Origin: a virus
Reading direction: 5' to 3' (one strand)
DNA: 50,328 bases
Virus record (IMG/VR): IMGVR_UViG_3300037200_000052
Location: 1-50,328 of that record
Part shown: positions 1-7,586 of the stretch, piece by piece
Layout: the number at the start of each line of letters is the position of its first letter
How positions within the stretch are numbered: position 1 is the stretch's first letter
Notes under the pieces: model-generated
What the model was told of the DNA's origin: nothing
Databases searched by the model: none
Seen by the model: only the letters and a program-made list of their open reading frames with translations
Position numbers and translations under genes: made by a program

Positions 1-122
1 TTTCTTCGGCGCGTCGCTGTAACGCCTCTTCTTTGGAGCCAAGTTCGCCCATCCCTAGCGCCCTAGCCGCTCCCATCCTCAACTCTTCTTCCGTGGCTGT
101 GGCGGAACCGTATGACCCAAAG
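1..122. repeat. Terminal direct repeat, copy 1 (circular junction)
   Basis: These 122 bases are identical to 50207-50328. An open reading frame continues in phase across the junction, so the repeat is best read as assembly overlap of a circular or circularly permuted molecule of 50,206 bp. A true short terminal repeat of a linear virion genome is less likely, because the joint falls inside the tape-measure gene. Confidence 0.9.
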
Positions 123-379
123 TGTGCCGCGCTCCGTCTCTCCGCCTCGATTGCCTTGGCCATATCCAAGTCTTGTCTGGCCTGTGATCTCAGAAGCTCT
201 CTGTCCGCCATCCTTTGATCGGTACTTCTGGCTTCAAGCGCGTCAGAGTAAGCCCGTGCCTGATCGGTTGCCCTCCAATTTTCTAATTGATCTTGGAGCC
301 ATTTCTTGTCAGCAGCTTCTCTGGCCTTGAAACCAGAGTCGTCAAACGTACTGCCGATGTTGATGTTCATGTCAGGCAT
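1..379 (-). CDS. Tape measure protein, N-terminal part (continues at 50328)
   Basis: This is the start of the tape-measure gene. The rest lies at 48195-50328 once the genome is circularised, giving about 796 residues. The ATG at 379 (MPDMNINIG) is the first in frame; a second ATG lies at 370. The start overlaps the end of the chaperone-like ORF at 372-683 by 8 nt. This part is charged and helical, with many Ala, Glu, Arg and Gln residues. The junction to the second part was checked by phase: position 82 here equals 50288 there. Confidence 0.8.
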   Translation of the reverse strand, partial: MPDMNINIGSTFDDSGFKAREAADKKWLQDQLENWRATDQARAYSDALEARSTDQRMADRELLRSQARQDLDMAKAIEAERRSAAHFGSYGSATATEEELRMGAARALGMGELGSKEEALQRRAEE

Positions 380-683
380 AGGAATCCATCCCTTGTCTCA
401 GGCTCTCCTCGCTGATGTCGCAGGTGGCCGTGTCTATTTGGAGTTGCCAGTCGGAAAGAAGCGATTCGCGGTCTGACTGAAAGAGTGGACCGGCATCGCG
501 CTCGGTGACTCCGAACAGCGCATCTCCAACAATGCCCTTTTCGGCTAGGACGAAACGGCAGGATGCTCGGCGGAGGTCGGCGATTCGGCAGGCGGCTTCG
601 ATGATAACCGCTTCAATACGCCCGGCAGCAAGTGCGGCTCCGTTGCCGCCAGCATTATCAGATCGTGATCGTTCCGGTTGCAT
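372..683 (-). CDS. Tail assembly chaperone T-like ORF, overlapping in the -1 frame
   Basis: This 103-residue ORF overlaps the 3' end of the ORF at 545-1042 by 139 nt and lies in its -1 frame. It sits between the tail tube gene and the tape measure, the position of the gpG/gpGT chaperone pair of lambda-like phages. Its frame is open upstream only to a stop at 707-705. I see no canonical X XXY YYZ slippery heptamer in the overlap. Instead a strong Shine-Dalgarno sequence (AAGGAGG, 700-694) lies 10 nt before the ATG at 683. Separate initiation is therefore more likely than frameshifting, although the site could also stimulate a shift. The sequence itself matches no family I recognise. Confidence 0.6.
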   Translation of the reverse strand: MQPERSRSDNAGGNGAALAAGRIEAVIIEAACRIADLRRASCRFVLAEKGIVGDALFGVTERDAGPLFQSDRESLLSDWQLQIDTATCDISEESLRQGMDSYA

Positions 684-1042
684 TGTTCGATGACCTCCTT
701 GGCATCATCCTCGCCCATCTTACCCGTGAGAAGTAGTTTGAGCAACTCCCGTCGATGAACATCCGACCGTTTTCTCAATTCGGCAAGTGTATCAATCGTT
801 TTGATGACCTGATCGGCGGACAATGATGAAAGAACCGGGGGTTGATCGGGCTGGCCTTTGGCCGGGACATCAACCGGTATGCCCTGTAACGCGCATTGCT
901 GGCTGGCGCAATATCCCTGGATACGGGCAATGCATTCCTGAAGGCGTTTGATCTCGTCGTCCTGTGGATGCAGGGTGATGACCCGCACCTGTACGGTCTT
1001 GCCGGTGGACAATGGCACCTGCTCGTATCGCGCTTCGGGCAT
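545..1042 (-). CDS. Tail assembly chaperone G-like protein
   Basis: A 165-residue protein begins MPEARYEQVPLS and lies between the tail tube and tape-measure genes. The N-terminal part is beta-like (a TGKTVQVRVITL stretch); the rest is helical, with several Cys in residues 35-50 and a helical segment near DVHRRELLKLLLTGKMGEDD. The C-terminus is Ser/Pro-rich. The chaperone role is inferred from position and from the overlapping -1 ORF, not from a family match. The gene follows the 54-residue ORF at 1052-1216 by 9 nt. Confidence 0.6.
   Translation of the reverse strand: MPEARYEQVPLSTGKTVQVRVITLHPQDDEIKRLQECIARIQGYCASQQCALQGIPVDVPAKGQPDQPPVLSSLSADQVIKTIDTLAELRKRSDVHRRELLKLLLTGKMGEDDAKEVIEQCNRNDHDLIMLAATEPHLLPGVLKRLSSKPPAESPTSAEHPAVSS
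694..700 (-). promoter_or_regulatory. Internal Shine-Dalgarno of the chaperone-like overlap
   Basis: AAGGAGG lies inside the coding sequence of the ORF at 545-1042, 10 nt before the ATG of the overlapping ORF at 683. It decides in favour of independent initiation of the second ORF, or could act as a frameshift stimulator. Confidence 0.55.
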
Positions 1043-1051
1043 GATGATGGC

Positions 1052-1216
1052 CTATTTTGAGGGCAGGAAATCCAAGTAGAGACGGTAGCCCTTGATCGCA
1101 TGAACCTTGAACCGAACACCGTTGATTTCCAACTCTTCGCCTTCGGAGAATTGGGAGATCGGGTGCTTGGACTGCTCGGGCTTATTCGCATCCTGCTTTG
1201 GTGTTTCATCTGGCAT
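1052..1216 (-). CDS. Small conserved-looking tail-region protein, 54 aa
   Basis: This 54-residue ORF begins MPDETPKQDANK and ends YLDFLPSK. It starts with ATG at 1216, preceded by GGAG eight bases upstream. It fills the gap between the tail tube and chaperone-like genes. The N-terminal third is hydrophilic and probably disordered. The rest (EGEELEINGVRFKVHAIKG) looks like a small beta-rich domain. Phages often have a short gene here, but I cannot name a family. Confidence 0.7.
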   Translation of the reverse strand: MPDETPKQDANKPEQSKHPISQFSEGEELEINGVRFKVHAIKGYRLYLDFLPSK

Positions 1217-1235
1217 GAGAATTCTCCGTTGAATG

Positions 1236-1649
1236 TTATCCGGCCTGTGTGATGGTCAAATCGCCATACCGGAAGTTGACCGAGATGGATTCGGGAGCCA
1301 TCGCGCCGCCCGGTACGTCTCCGCCGGGTTGAGCAAATACTACGCTGGTAAATGTGTGGGTCGAGTTGGTTGCACCGTTTCGGTTGTGTCCAACAACGAT
1401 TAGGGTGACCGAAGTGGTATCGGCCCCAGTTCCCTTGAGGGCCTGTGCCGTTGCCGGGTCCCGAAGATGAACGGTGCCATTGCCCCGATGCGGACCGCTC
1501 CATACCTCCGTGTCGGACGTGTCATCATCATAGCCCTCGCCGCTGAGTGTCGTCCCGTCGCGGAAATCCACCCGGACGATGCCGGTATAGGTCTGCGAAT
1601 TGTAGGTGAATGTCTTGATTCCTATAATGAATCCTGATGGGGCTGGCAT
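1236..1649 (-). CDS. Major tail tube protein
   Basis: A 137-residue, beta-rich, Gly/Thr-rich protein starts with MPAPSGFIIGIK behind a strong GGAGG ribosome site. Position and composition fit a tail tube subunit: it follows the terminator and neck genes and precedes the chaperone-like pair and tape measure. Strand-rich segments include residues near 10-35 and the C-terminal SISVNFRYGDLTITQAG. It is short for the family (usually 130-250 residues). The assignment is by context and fold appearance. Confidence 0.65.
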   Translation of the reverse strand: MPAPSGFIIGIKTFTYNSQTYTGIVRVDFRDGTTLSGEGYDDDTSDTEVWSGPHRGNGTVHLRDPATAQALKGTGADTTSVTLIVVGHNRNGATNSTHTFTSVVFAQPGGDVPGGAMAPESISVNFRYGDLTITQAG

Positions 1650-1670
1650 GGTAGAATTCCTCCGTTGTGA

Positions 1671-2120
1671 TTAGTTCGGCACCCAAAATATCCTGACCGT
1701 CTGCGTGCCATTCGAGCTTACGCCGTGAAGGTTTCCAGAGGGGTCTGTTTGAAATCTTCCTTGGTAGCTTTCTCCCGGCCTGAGCATGTTCGGATAATTA
1801 GTAGTGTTCGCATAGGCTGCGTTTCCAAACAAAAACTGGCTCGTGCTGTTGGCGGAAGTCGTGTTGTCGATATGCAGTTGACCACCGTTGATTACCGGGT
1901 TTACCCCATAGACCGTATCCGTTGCTCCGGCGAAATTGAAGTTCTGAAGATTGACGTTCGCGTTGCTGGACACCTGCGAGAACGTGCTGGAGAGCGTCAC
2001 CTGCGCGCCGTTCGTGCTGTAGGACTCACTGAGACTATAGCTGGTGGTCTGTCCAAAAGACGAAATGGCCAACATCGCAACCGAGCATCCAACGGCAATA
2101 GATTTAAGAATTCGATTCAC
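1671..2120 (-). CDS. Exported beta-rich protein inside the tail operon
   Basis: The most plausible start is GTG at 2120, seven bases after AGGAG; the ATG at 2126 sits too close to that site. The product is about 149 residues. It opens with a classical Sec signal (NRILKSIAVG, then hydrophobic CSVAMLAISSFG, then QTT). The mature part is rich in Ser, Asn and Thr and looks like a beta-sandwich. A signal peptide is out of place for a protein between the neck genes and the tail tube. It could be a decoration protein or a host-derived exported protein. No family is recognised. Confidence 0.65.
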   Translation of the reverse strand: MNRILKSIAVGCSVAMLAISSFGQTTSYSLSESYSTNGAQVTLSSTFSQVSSNANVNLQNFNFAGATDTVYGVNPVINGGQLHIDNTTSANSTSQFLFGNAAYANTTNYPNMLRPGESYQGRFQTDPSGNLHGVSSNGTQTVRIFWVPN

Positions 2121-2163
2121 TGTCATTCTCCTAGTTGTGCGGCCATGTCTCATTCCAAGCTGC

Positions 2164-2667
2164 CTACCAGCCAATCCAAATGTTCACGTTGATGTTCACG
2201 GGTTGCAAATTCATCTCCCGAAATTCCACGTTGATTCGTTCCTGTGTCCTCGCCTGTATCGCATCGCATTCAGCCTTGGCTTCCGCGCTCACTCCGAAGA
2301 ACGGACGCGCTGCTGGCATCCGTGAAGTACCGAATTGCTGAAAGTGCGCCACCAGCTCATCTCCTTCGATGGCCACGAACGCCGAATCCTCTCCAAGCGA
2401 CCCGCTCATAATCGATTCTTCCAACTCCCCGAAGCGAAGCCTTGGGGTGCTCGGCGAGATAGCCCCAATCTTTTCCTTGCGACGGATCGTTGATGGGGCG
2501 AGTGGTATGGCCGGCATGACCGGGCTTCCAACCATTTCCGGTGTGGTAAGTTGTTCGCCTGCCTCAATCATGCCCCGGCAATCAAACTTGATTGCATCGG
2601 CCATCTCACGCACCATACGCGTCATCTGGGCGTGAACGGATTCGCGTAGGGTGTCGATATTGGGCAT
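2164..2667 (-). CDS. Neck/tail completion protein (phage virion morphogenesis, HK97 gp10-like)
   Basis: A 167-residue protein has a helical N-terminus (residues 1-55) and a conserved-looking segment HFQQFGTSRMPAARPFFGVS (about residues 108-127). That matches the H-Q-F-G...P-A-R-P-F signature of Mu gpG/HK97 gp10-type proteins, which finish the head-tail joint. It lies next to the terminator-like and connector genes, as expected. It starts at ATG 2667, just after the stop of the gene upstream. Confidence 0.75.
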   Translation of the reverse strand: MPNIDTLRESVHAQMTRMVREMADAIKFDCRGMIEAGEQLTTPEMVGSPVMPAIPLAPSTIRRKEKIGAISPSTPRLRFGELEESIMSGSLGEDSAFVAIEGDELVAHFQQFGTSRMPAARPFFGVSAEAKAECDAIQARTQERINVEFREMNLQPVNINVNIWIGW

Positions 2668-2670
2668 GGC

Positions 2671-3153
2671 CTAGTTGTCCCCCTCATCTGCCGATTGCGA
2701 CGGATCGATCAGGCTTTCCTCCCAAAGGACTGTGAAACACGGCATGATGGAACCACGCGATATTGCCGCCCATTCGGTAGGTGTCTTGGTGGCATACCAC
2801 CGGGCCAACTGACTGCCACCGGGCTGCTGCTCGTTCACCGCCGCCTTCACGAGCGCCTCCCCGATGAGCAGGTTGTCCTCCAAGGATTCCAGATCGGCAA
2901 TCGTCTGGGCGCTGTCTGGCTTGGCGTATATCAACAAAATTCCGTAGTGCCCGGCATGTTCGGCCACATCCTGAATCTGATCAAACTTCAGGGCGTCATC
3001 CGCCGTGAGAATGAATGCCGATGGTAAATCCACTGCACCAAGAATAGACGGGCTTGGCCATCCGCGAGACACTGTCTTGAATTGTCCGGTGCCCTGCACA
3101 AGTTGCTTGAGACCGACCGCAATCGTCTGCTTGATAGGATAGGTGGCCTGCAT
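2671..3153 (-). CDS. Tail terminator-like protein
   Basis: A 160-residue protein starts MQATYPIKQTIA, two bases after the connector gene, and has an alpha/beta character with an acidic C-terminus (SADEGDN). It sits between connector and neck genes. Size and position fit the tail terminator/minor tail protein that caps the tail tube. There is no decisive motif, so the role is inferred from gene order. Confidence 0.5.
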   Translation of the reverse strand: MQATYPIKQTIAVGLKQLVQGTGQFKTVSRGWPSPSILGAVDLPSAFILTADDALKFDQIQDVAEHAGHYGILLIYAKPDSAQTIADLESLEDNLLIGEALVKAAVNEQQPGGSQLARWYATKTPTEWAAISRGSIMPCFTVLWEESLIDPSQSADEGDN

Positions 3154-3154
3154 G

Positions 3155-3754
3155 TCAGGTGTTCAAACTCCATGTCGTATAGTGGTCAAGCGTCTGCCTG
3201 CACTTGGGCGATATGTCCACGATCTTGTATTGCTCAGTGCCCGCCTCGGTGAATCGGTCGGTGAGTTTCCCAAGTCGCTTCAGTTCCGAGTAAATCCATA
3301 CCGCCTCCGATACAAGAGCCACGTACAAATCCCTCGGAAGATTGTCCACCGTCGCATATCCCGCCGTATAATTCACGAACACATTGGGACGGTCTGATCG
3401 GCAGAATGTTTGACCGCCATATAGGAACAGTTCCGAACCGCTGAAACCATACCCGCAAGAATTGACCAGATAGGCTCCATTCGCGTCCTGTGGACATGCC
3501 GCAATGGAGCAGTTGTTGACGGACAGGTATGTGACCGCCGTGATTGGTTGCTGGTTGATGACCAGCGCAACCCCACCGTTGCCTCGATATTGCTCTTGGT
3601 ATGTCCCCTGAAGGAATTGCTGCCCGCAGTATGTACGCGCAAGGTCAGAGACGTATCCAGCGAGTAGATTGACTTGTGTGTCAACGGTGTCGCCGGATAT
3701 CGTCCCCGCCAAAAGCGACCGAATATCGTTCGGATTTACAAGCAGCGATGCCAT
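3155..3754 (-). CDS. Head-tail connector / adaptor protein (gp6-like)
   Basis: A 199-residue protein begins MASLLVNPNDIRSLLAG. Helices lie at both ends, around residues 5-45 and in LPRDLYVALVSEAVWIYSEL. The middle holds a beta segment with four Cys. Immediately downstream of the capsid gene, this layout fits the adaptor ring (HK97 gp6 / SPP1 gp15 type). The Cys-rich centre is unusual for that family. Identity rests on position and the helical frame. Confidence 0.6.
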   Translation of the reverse strand: MASLLVNPNDIRSLLAGTISGDTVDTQVNLLAGYVSDLARTYCGQQFLQGTYQEQYRGNGGVALVINQQPITAVTYLSVNNCSIAACPQDANGAYLVNSCGYGFSGSELFLYGGQTFCRSDRPNVFVNYTAGYATVDNLPRDLYVALVSEAVWIYSELKRLGKLTDRFTEAGTEQYKIVDISPKCRQTLDHYTTWSLNT

Positions 3755-3770
3755 TCATTCACACTTGCGC

Positions 3771-5702
3771 TTATTGCACGTTGGTTTGGGTGCCCATGGT
3801 AATCACAGGCTCGGCTGTCGTGGCCGGCGAGGTAGCGATGTTCTTGATGGCCGGGAACGCGGGCGGGAAATAGACCTCCGCCAGTTGTTCCGAGTACACG
3901 CCGTTCTCATAGCGCCGGGTGCGAATCGGCCATTGGAAAGCGTAGTAGTCACGGCGGGCGCGGACCTGCGCCAGATTGCCGACGTTGTTCATCGCGTAGG
4001 GCAGTGTCTCGGTCCAGCCCAGGGCATTACCCGGAGGTAGATAAGGGTGCACGATGATATCCACGGAACTCTGGAACGCGAAGAACGGATTGATGAGCTT
4101 CGGAATCTGGAATCCACCCACGATGCGATTGGTTTCTCCACCCTCATAACCCTCAATCATGCGGACCAGAGGAGCACCGCCATTCGCAACCACCAGGTTC
4201 TTGATCGCCTGTCCAACATCGGCGGAAACGTAGAACCGCTGTGGCCCGAACTTCCATTTGGTCCAGAGCGTATAGAACATGGTGTTGAACGTGGTGATTC
4301 CACCGGCGCCATCGGATGTCATCACGGCGCCGTCGAGCGAGGCGCTGTATCCGCCCGGGAAGGTGCCGGACTGCGAGACATTGTTTCCTTGGAAGAAGTT
4401 GTTGCCACCGGGCACGCTGGCCGGATTGATATATGCCGACAGGCTCCCGAGCGCCTGCGTCCAGATACCGTCGAACACGAGAATGTTGGCGCTGCGGTCG
4501 TTGTTCACGAGATCCGTGGGCAACCATGCCAAATTCGTATAGGTCAGCGCGCCGAGCACGCATGAATTTAGGTTGCTGTAACCGGCGAACTGATATTGTC
4601 CGGTTGAAGCTGTGGCCAAAAACCAGCAATAGGCATAGGCGTTCGGTATGCTCGTGCAGGATGCGGTAATGTATCCGCCCGTGCTGCTTGTGCCGGACGA
4701 ACTGGCGGCGCTCGCCTTGCTGCAACCGTTGTTATAAACGGTCGTGGTGCCGTCGAGATTCTGGCGCGTAATGGTCGCGGTGCCGGCAGCGCTCAGGAGC
4801 GATCCGCCCGTTGTCGCCAGAGAGGTGTTTCCCGTGGGATCGACAATGCGAGTCATATCCATGCTCAGGGCCACAACCTTTAGGTAATAGGTCGAGCCGT
4901 TGCCGAGAGTTCCACCGGTACCAGCGGGACTGGTCGTGGCCAGCGTGGCTGCCGCCGGCGCGCCGAGAGCAAAGCTGCCGTTATTGAGTTCGCTGGGCAA
5001 ACCGATGCCGCCCATGAGCAGCAACTCCTCCGAATACGTCAACGCCTGGATGGTCTGCAATACGGCGAGGGCCTTCACGTCCTGATAGCCCTGCGAGGCC
5101 GTGTCCATTTCAAACGTGACGTAGTTTTCCAAACCGATTGACCGGAATACCGCCGTCATGGCGAAATCGCGCTGACTGATCGCTCCGCCTCGTGTGCCTT
5201 CCGAAATGCCCACGCCGGTTGCGCCTTCGTTGATACTCACGACGGCGCGCCAGTTGGCAGCCGTCCCGGTGCCGGGGACGCGCGGGGTGCTGTTACGAAT
5301 CGGGCTGAATACCGGGTAGAGGAGCTTCATCGGCGCTTCGAGATCGTATTGGACCGGGCCAGTGACAGGCGATGTGGGTATGCCCCATGCCTTTGTTACA
5401 CCATCGGACGCCCGGAACATATCCAGCAATTCCAGATAAGCGCGGGCGGTGTTCACGTTCTGTCGAACCAGACGAAGCCCGGAGGCCACAACACTTTGCG
5501 CGCTCTGCGAGAAGTCACCCGAAACCTTGGTGAGGCCATGGGATTCCTCGGAGACGCGAGCCATTACTTCATCGTCCTTCATCTTGCGGATGGTAGAGTC
5601 GTCGGCTCGACCCCGGAGAGGCACGCGGCCCTTGGGAAGATTTCCAGAGGAAGCAATCAGGGCTTCGAGTCCGGCGTCAATCGTTTGGAATCGGGATTTC
5701 AT
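3771..5702 (-). CDS. Major capsid protein (HK97 fold) with inserted domain
   Basis: At 643 residues this is about twice the usual length. Residues 1-240 and 400-643 read as an HK97-type capsid protein: N-terminal helical arm, central sheet and C-terminal P-domain-like part (KFGPQRFYVSADVGQAIKN, ETNRIVGGFQIPKL). Residues about 245-395 are Thr/Ser/Gly-rich with strands such as GNGSTYYLKVVALSMDMT and look like an inserted Ig- or FN3-like domain, probably displayed outside. The start has AAGGAG ten bases upstream. It directly follows the protease-scaffold gene. Confidence 0.85.
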   Translation of the reverse strand: MKSRFQTIDAGLEALIASSGNLPKGRVPLRGRADDSTIRKMKDDEVMARVSEESHGLTKVSGDFSQSAQSVVASGLRLVRQNVNTARAYLELLDMFRASDGVTKAWGIPTSPVTGPVQYDLEAPMKLLYPVFSPIRNSTPRVPGTGTAANWRAVVSINEGATGVGISEGTRGGAISQRDFAMTAVFRSIGLENYVTFEMDTASQGYQDVKALAVLQTIQALTYSEELLLMGGIGLPSELNNGSFALGAPAAATLATTSPAGTGGTLGNGSTYYLKVVALSMDMTRIVDPTGNTSLATTGGSLLSAAGTATITRQNLDGTTTVYNNGCSKASAASSSGTSSTGGYITASCTSIPNAYAYCWFLATASTGQYQFAGYSNLNSCVLGALTYTNLAWLPTDLVNNDRSANILVFDGIWTQALGSLSAYINPASVPGGNNFFQGNNVSQSGTFPGGYSASLDGAVMTSDGAGGITTFNTMFYTLWTKWKFGPQRFYVSADVGQAIKNLVVANGGAPLVRMIEGYEGGETNRIVGGFQIPKLINPFFAFQSSVDIIVHPYLPPGNALGWTETLPYAMNNVGNLAQVRARRDYYAFQWPIRTRRYENGVYSEQLAEVYFPPAFPAIKNIATSPATTAEPVITMGTQTNVQ

Positions 5703-5730
5703 AATCGGTATTCTCCTTGGTTAGGCAAAA

Positions 5731-6441
5731 TTAATTCATCGCCGCGAGCACCTTGGTCAACTGACCGTTGCCCTTGGAATCATCTTCCTTCTTCAAAAGT
5801 TCGGACACGATTTCCTCGCGCGGTCGATCCGGCATTTCCAGCATGAACTTGGTCAACAGCGACAGGCGTTTGACCATGCCGTCGAAGTCATCGGACAGTT
5901 TCTTGAAATCCTCGCCGGAGACTTCGGATTCGATTGTGTCGCCGGAAGACTTGGCGAGCGACAATTTGCCGAATGCGGCGGAGAACTTCGAGAACGCATC
6001 GCGCATCTTGGTCATTGCCGACTTCCGCATCTTGGCGGCGTTCTTGCGTTTTTCCTCGTCCTTGCCGTCGCCCTCTTCCTCGTCGGCGGCATCCATTTCC
6101 TTGCAGGCCATCTCCATGCAGTCAGCGGCCTTGGTGACCCCATCGACCGCCTTGCCGGCGTAAACCGCGCTGCTCTTTTGAACTTCCTGGATGGCGGCGA
6201 TAATGCGTTCGTTGGCTGCGCCCTGCTCCGTGGTCTGCCGATTGCCGGACTGAATTGCCTTGACGATGGCGTCGGCTAGATCGCCGTTGCCATTTGGCGC
6301 GGGATCAGCCTTTCTGCCGCCAATGCCCTTGGCAATCGTTTCGAGTTCCGTAAGTAACGTCTTATCGGAATCGCTCAGGTCGTCCGCCTTTCGGAGGTCA
6401 TCAATCTGTGATTGCAATTTCTTAACGGCATCAGCTTTCAT
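5731..6441 (-). CDS. Nested scaffold protein (internal in-frame start)
   Basis: Inside the protease gene an ATG at 6441 (MKADAVKKLQSQIDDLRK) is preceded by AAGGAG (6453-6448) with ideal 6-nt spacing. The resulting 236-residue product is the charged, helical scaffold part alone. This copies the lambda C/Nu3 arrangement, in which scaffold is made from an internal start of the protease gene. The site is visible in the sequence; use of it is inferred. Confidence 0.6.
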   Translation of the reverse strand: MKADAVKKLQSQIDDLRKADDLSDSDKTLLTELETIAKGIGGRKADPAPNGNGDLADAIVKAIQSGNRQTTEQGAANERIIAAIQEVQKSSAVYAGKAVDGVTKAADCMEMACKEMDAADEEEGDGKDEEKRKNAAKMRKSAMTKMRDAFSKFSAAFGKLSLAKSSGDTIESEVSGEDFKKLSDDFDGMVKRLSLLTKFMLEMPDRPREEIVSELLKKEDDSKGNGQLTKVLAAMN

Positions 6442-7113
6442 AACTGTCTCCTTGGGGGGATGGTTTTCGGGAAAAGAAGAAGCCGAACCGCAAACACAAT
6501 GTTCTCGGTCGGCTCCGCAGGTTGCACACCCGGCTCGCGCTGTCTGTCTGTCGCCGGTTGACGGTAAATCCTTGTTGGTTGGAGAATTACTACCGGACTT
6601 GCGTATTGTCAACAGAAAATCTCCGAATTGTATTTCAGTCGATCCGTCGTCGGGATTCTCGGAAACCTTTCCGAAGGACAAAACGCACTCTGGATTGGCG
6701 GGCCGGTCAACGAGAGAAATCTCATTCAGCACGAGCCGAATGATCTCTTTTCCGGCCTTCAATACCTTGCGGCCACCGATGCTGAATCCCTTCAGTACAC
6801 CTTTCAGAACCTTGTCTTTCGAGTCCGGGTTGACCACGCGCGCCCTTATAAATAGGCCCTTATCATCGACATGGGCATCTTCAACCTTGCCGGCGGCGAT
6901 GTTGGAGTGCATCTCCCGGAGGTTGGCCCATTTCATGTAGTCAGGAAGAGCATCCTTGATCGCATCCAGCGTCACGATGTCCCCCTGATCGTCCAGTTTG
7001 TCGGTGGAAGCGTAGCCCTCCACGATGACATCGCCGTTGTCCTCAGTTGTACCGGTGAATTTGAAGAACCAGCCGAAAGATTTTTCTATGGTGACGGGTT
7101 TTGGGATACTCAT
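5731..7113 (-). CDS. Prohead protease fused to scaffold
   Basis: Residues 1-145 are a phage prohead serine protease of the XkdF/HK97 gp4 class: WANLREMHS places the candidate His at 69, KGFSIGG the Ser at 111, and EISLVDRPANPE is the family's conserved end. A Cys-rich linker (CATCGADREHCVC) follows. The region from about residue 225 is highly charged and helical, typical of scaffold. A strong internal start at 6441 would make the scaffold separately. The gene overlaps the upstream exported-protein gene by ATGA and uses GGAG ahead of ATG 7113. Confidence 0.85.
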   Translation of the reverse strand: MSIPKPVTIEKSFGWFFKFTGTTEDNGDVIVEGYASTDKLDDQGDIVTLDAIKDALPDYMKWANLREMHSNIAAGKVEDAHVDDKGLFIRARVVNPDSKDKVLKGVLKGFSIGGRKVLKAGKEIIRLVLNEISLVDRPANPECVLSFGKVSENPDDGSTEIQFGDFLLTIRKSGSNSPTNKDLPSTGDRQTARAGCATCGADREHCVCGSASSFPENHPPKETVMKADAVKKLQSQIDDLRKADDLSDSDKTLLTELETIAKGIGGRKADPAPNGNGDLADAIVKAIQSGNRQTTEQGAANERIIAAIQEVQKSSAVYAGKAVDGVTKAADCMEMACKEMDAADEEEGDGKDEEKRKNAAKMRKSAMTKMRDAFSKFSAAFGKLSLAKSSGDTIESEVSGEDFKKLSDDFDGMVKRLSLLTKFMLEMPDRPREEIVSELLKKEDDSKGNGQLTKVLAAMN

Positions 7114-7586
7114 TGGACGGCTCCTGAAACGTTATCGACCTGCGTTGTCACGGTGATGGATGCGTTGGTTGATGCCTGTGGTTGCAGCACGAATCCCGGC
7201 GTTGCTGAGGCCGGCCAGTTGCTCACGCATCCGATAATCTCCCAAGGCCCGGCGGAATTGGTGATGCCCATGGCCGGAAATCCTATGCCATTTCCTAGAC
7301 ATATGTTTATCAACATGACGCCATTGCTCAGAATTCCAATGGTCGAGAAATTGGAGTAGATGCAGGACAGGCGCGTAGAAGAATAGAGGGATTGCTGTGC
7401 AATCGGTGTGAGTGCATTCACGGCATTGGTGGCCTGAACTGCAGTAAGTCCCAAATTGGTAAATACTGGCACGAGCCACGCAACGATCTGCGCCGTGTTG
7501 GTTGGAGTGAGGGCCGGGCATGGGTCGGATGCGAAGACAGGCATGGCCAGCAATGCGAGAAGAACGGATAGTTTAATTACGCGCAT
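7110..7586 (-). CDS. Small exported protein between portal and protease genes
   Basis: The start is ATG 7586, behind GGAGGTG, overlapping the portal-MuF stop by 14 nt. The 158-residue product opens with a clear Sec signal (MRVIKLSVLLALLAMPVFAS, then DPCP). The mature part contains several Cys and a repeated Asn/Thr/Ala character. It is coupled by ATGA to the protease gene. A secreted protein at this point in a head operon is unexpected. No family is recognised. Confidence 0.7.
   Translation of the reverse strand: MRVIKLSVLLALLAMPVFASDPCPALTPTNTAQIVAWLVPVFTNLGLTAVQATNAVNALTPIAQQSLYSSTRLSCIYSNFSTIGILSNGVMLINICLGNGIGFPAMGITNSAGPWEIIGCVSNWPASATPGFVLQPQASTNASITVTTQVDNVSGAVQ

Noticed and set aside
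3669-5846. Plus-strand ORFs opposite the capsid gene
   Set aside because: Shadow frames of a well-supported long gene, without ribosome sites.
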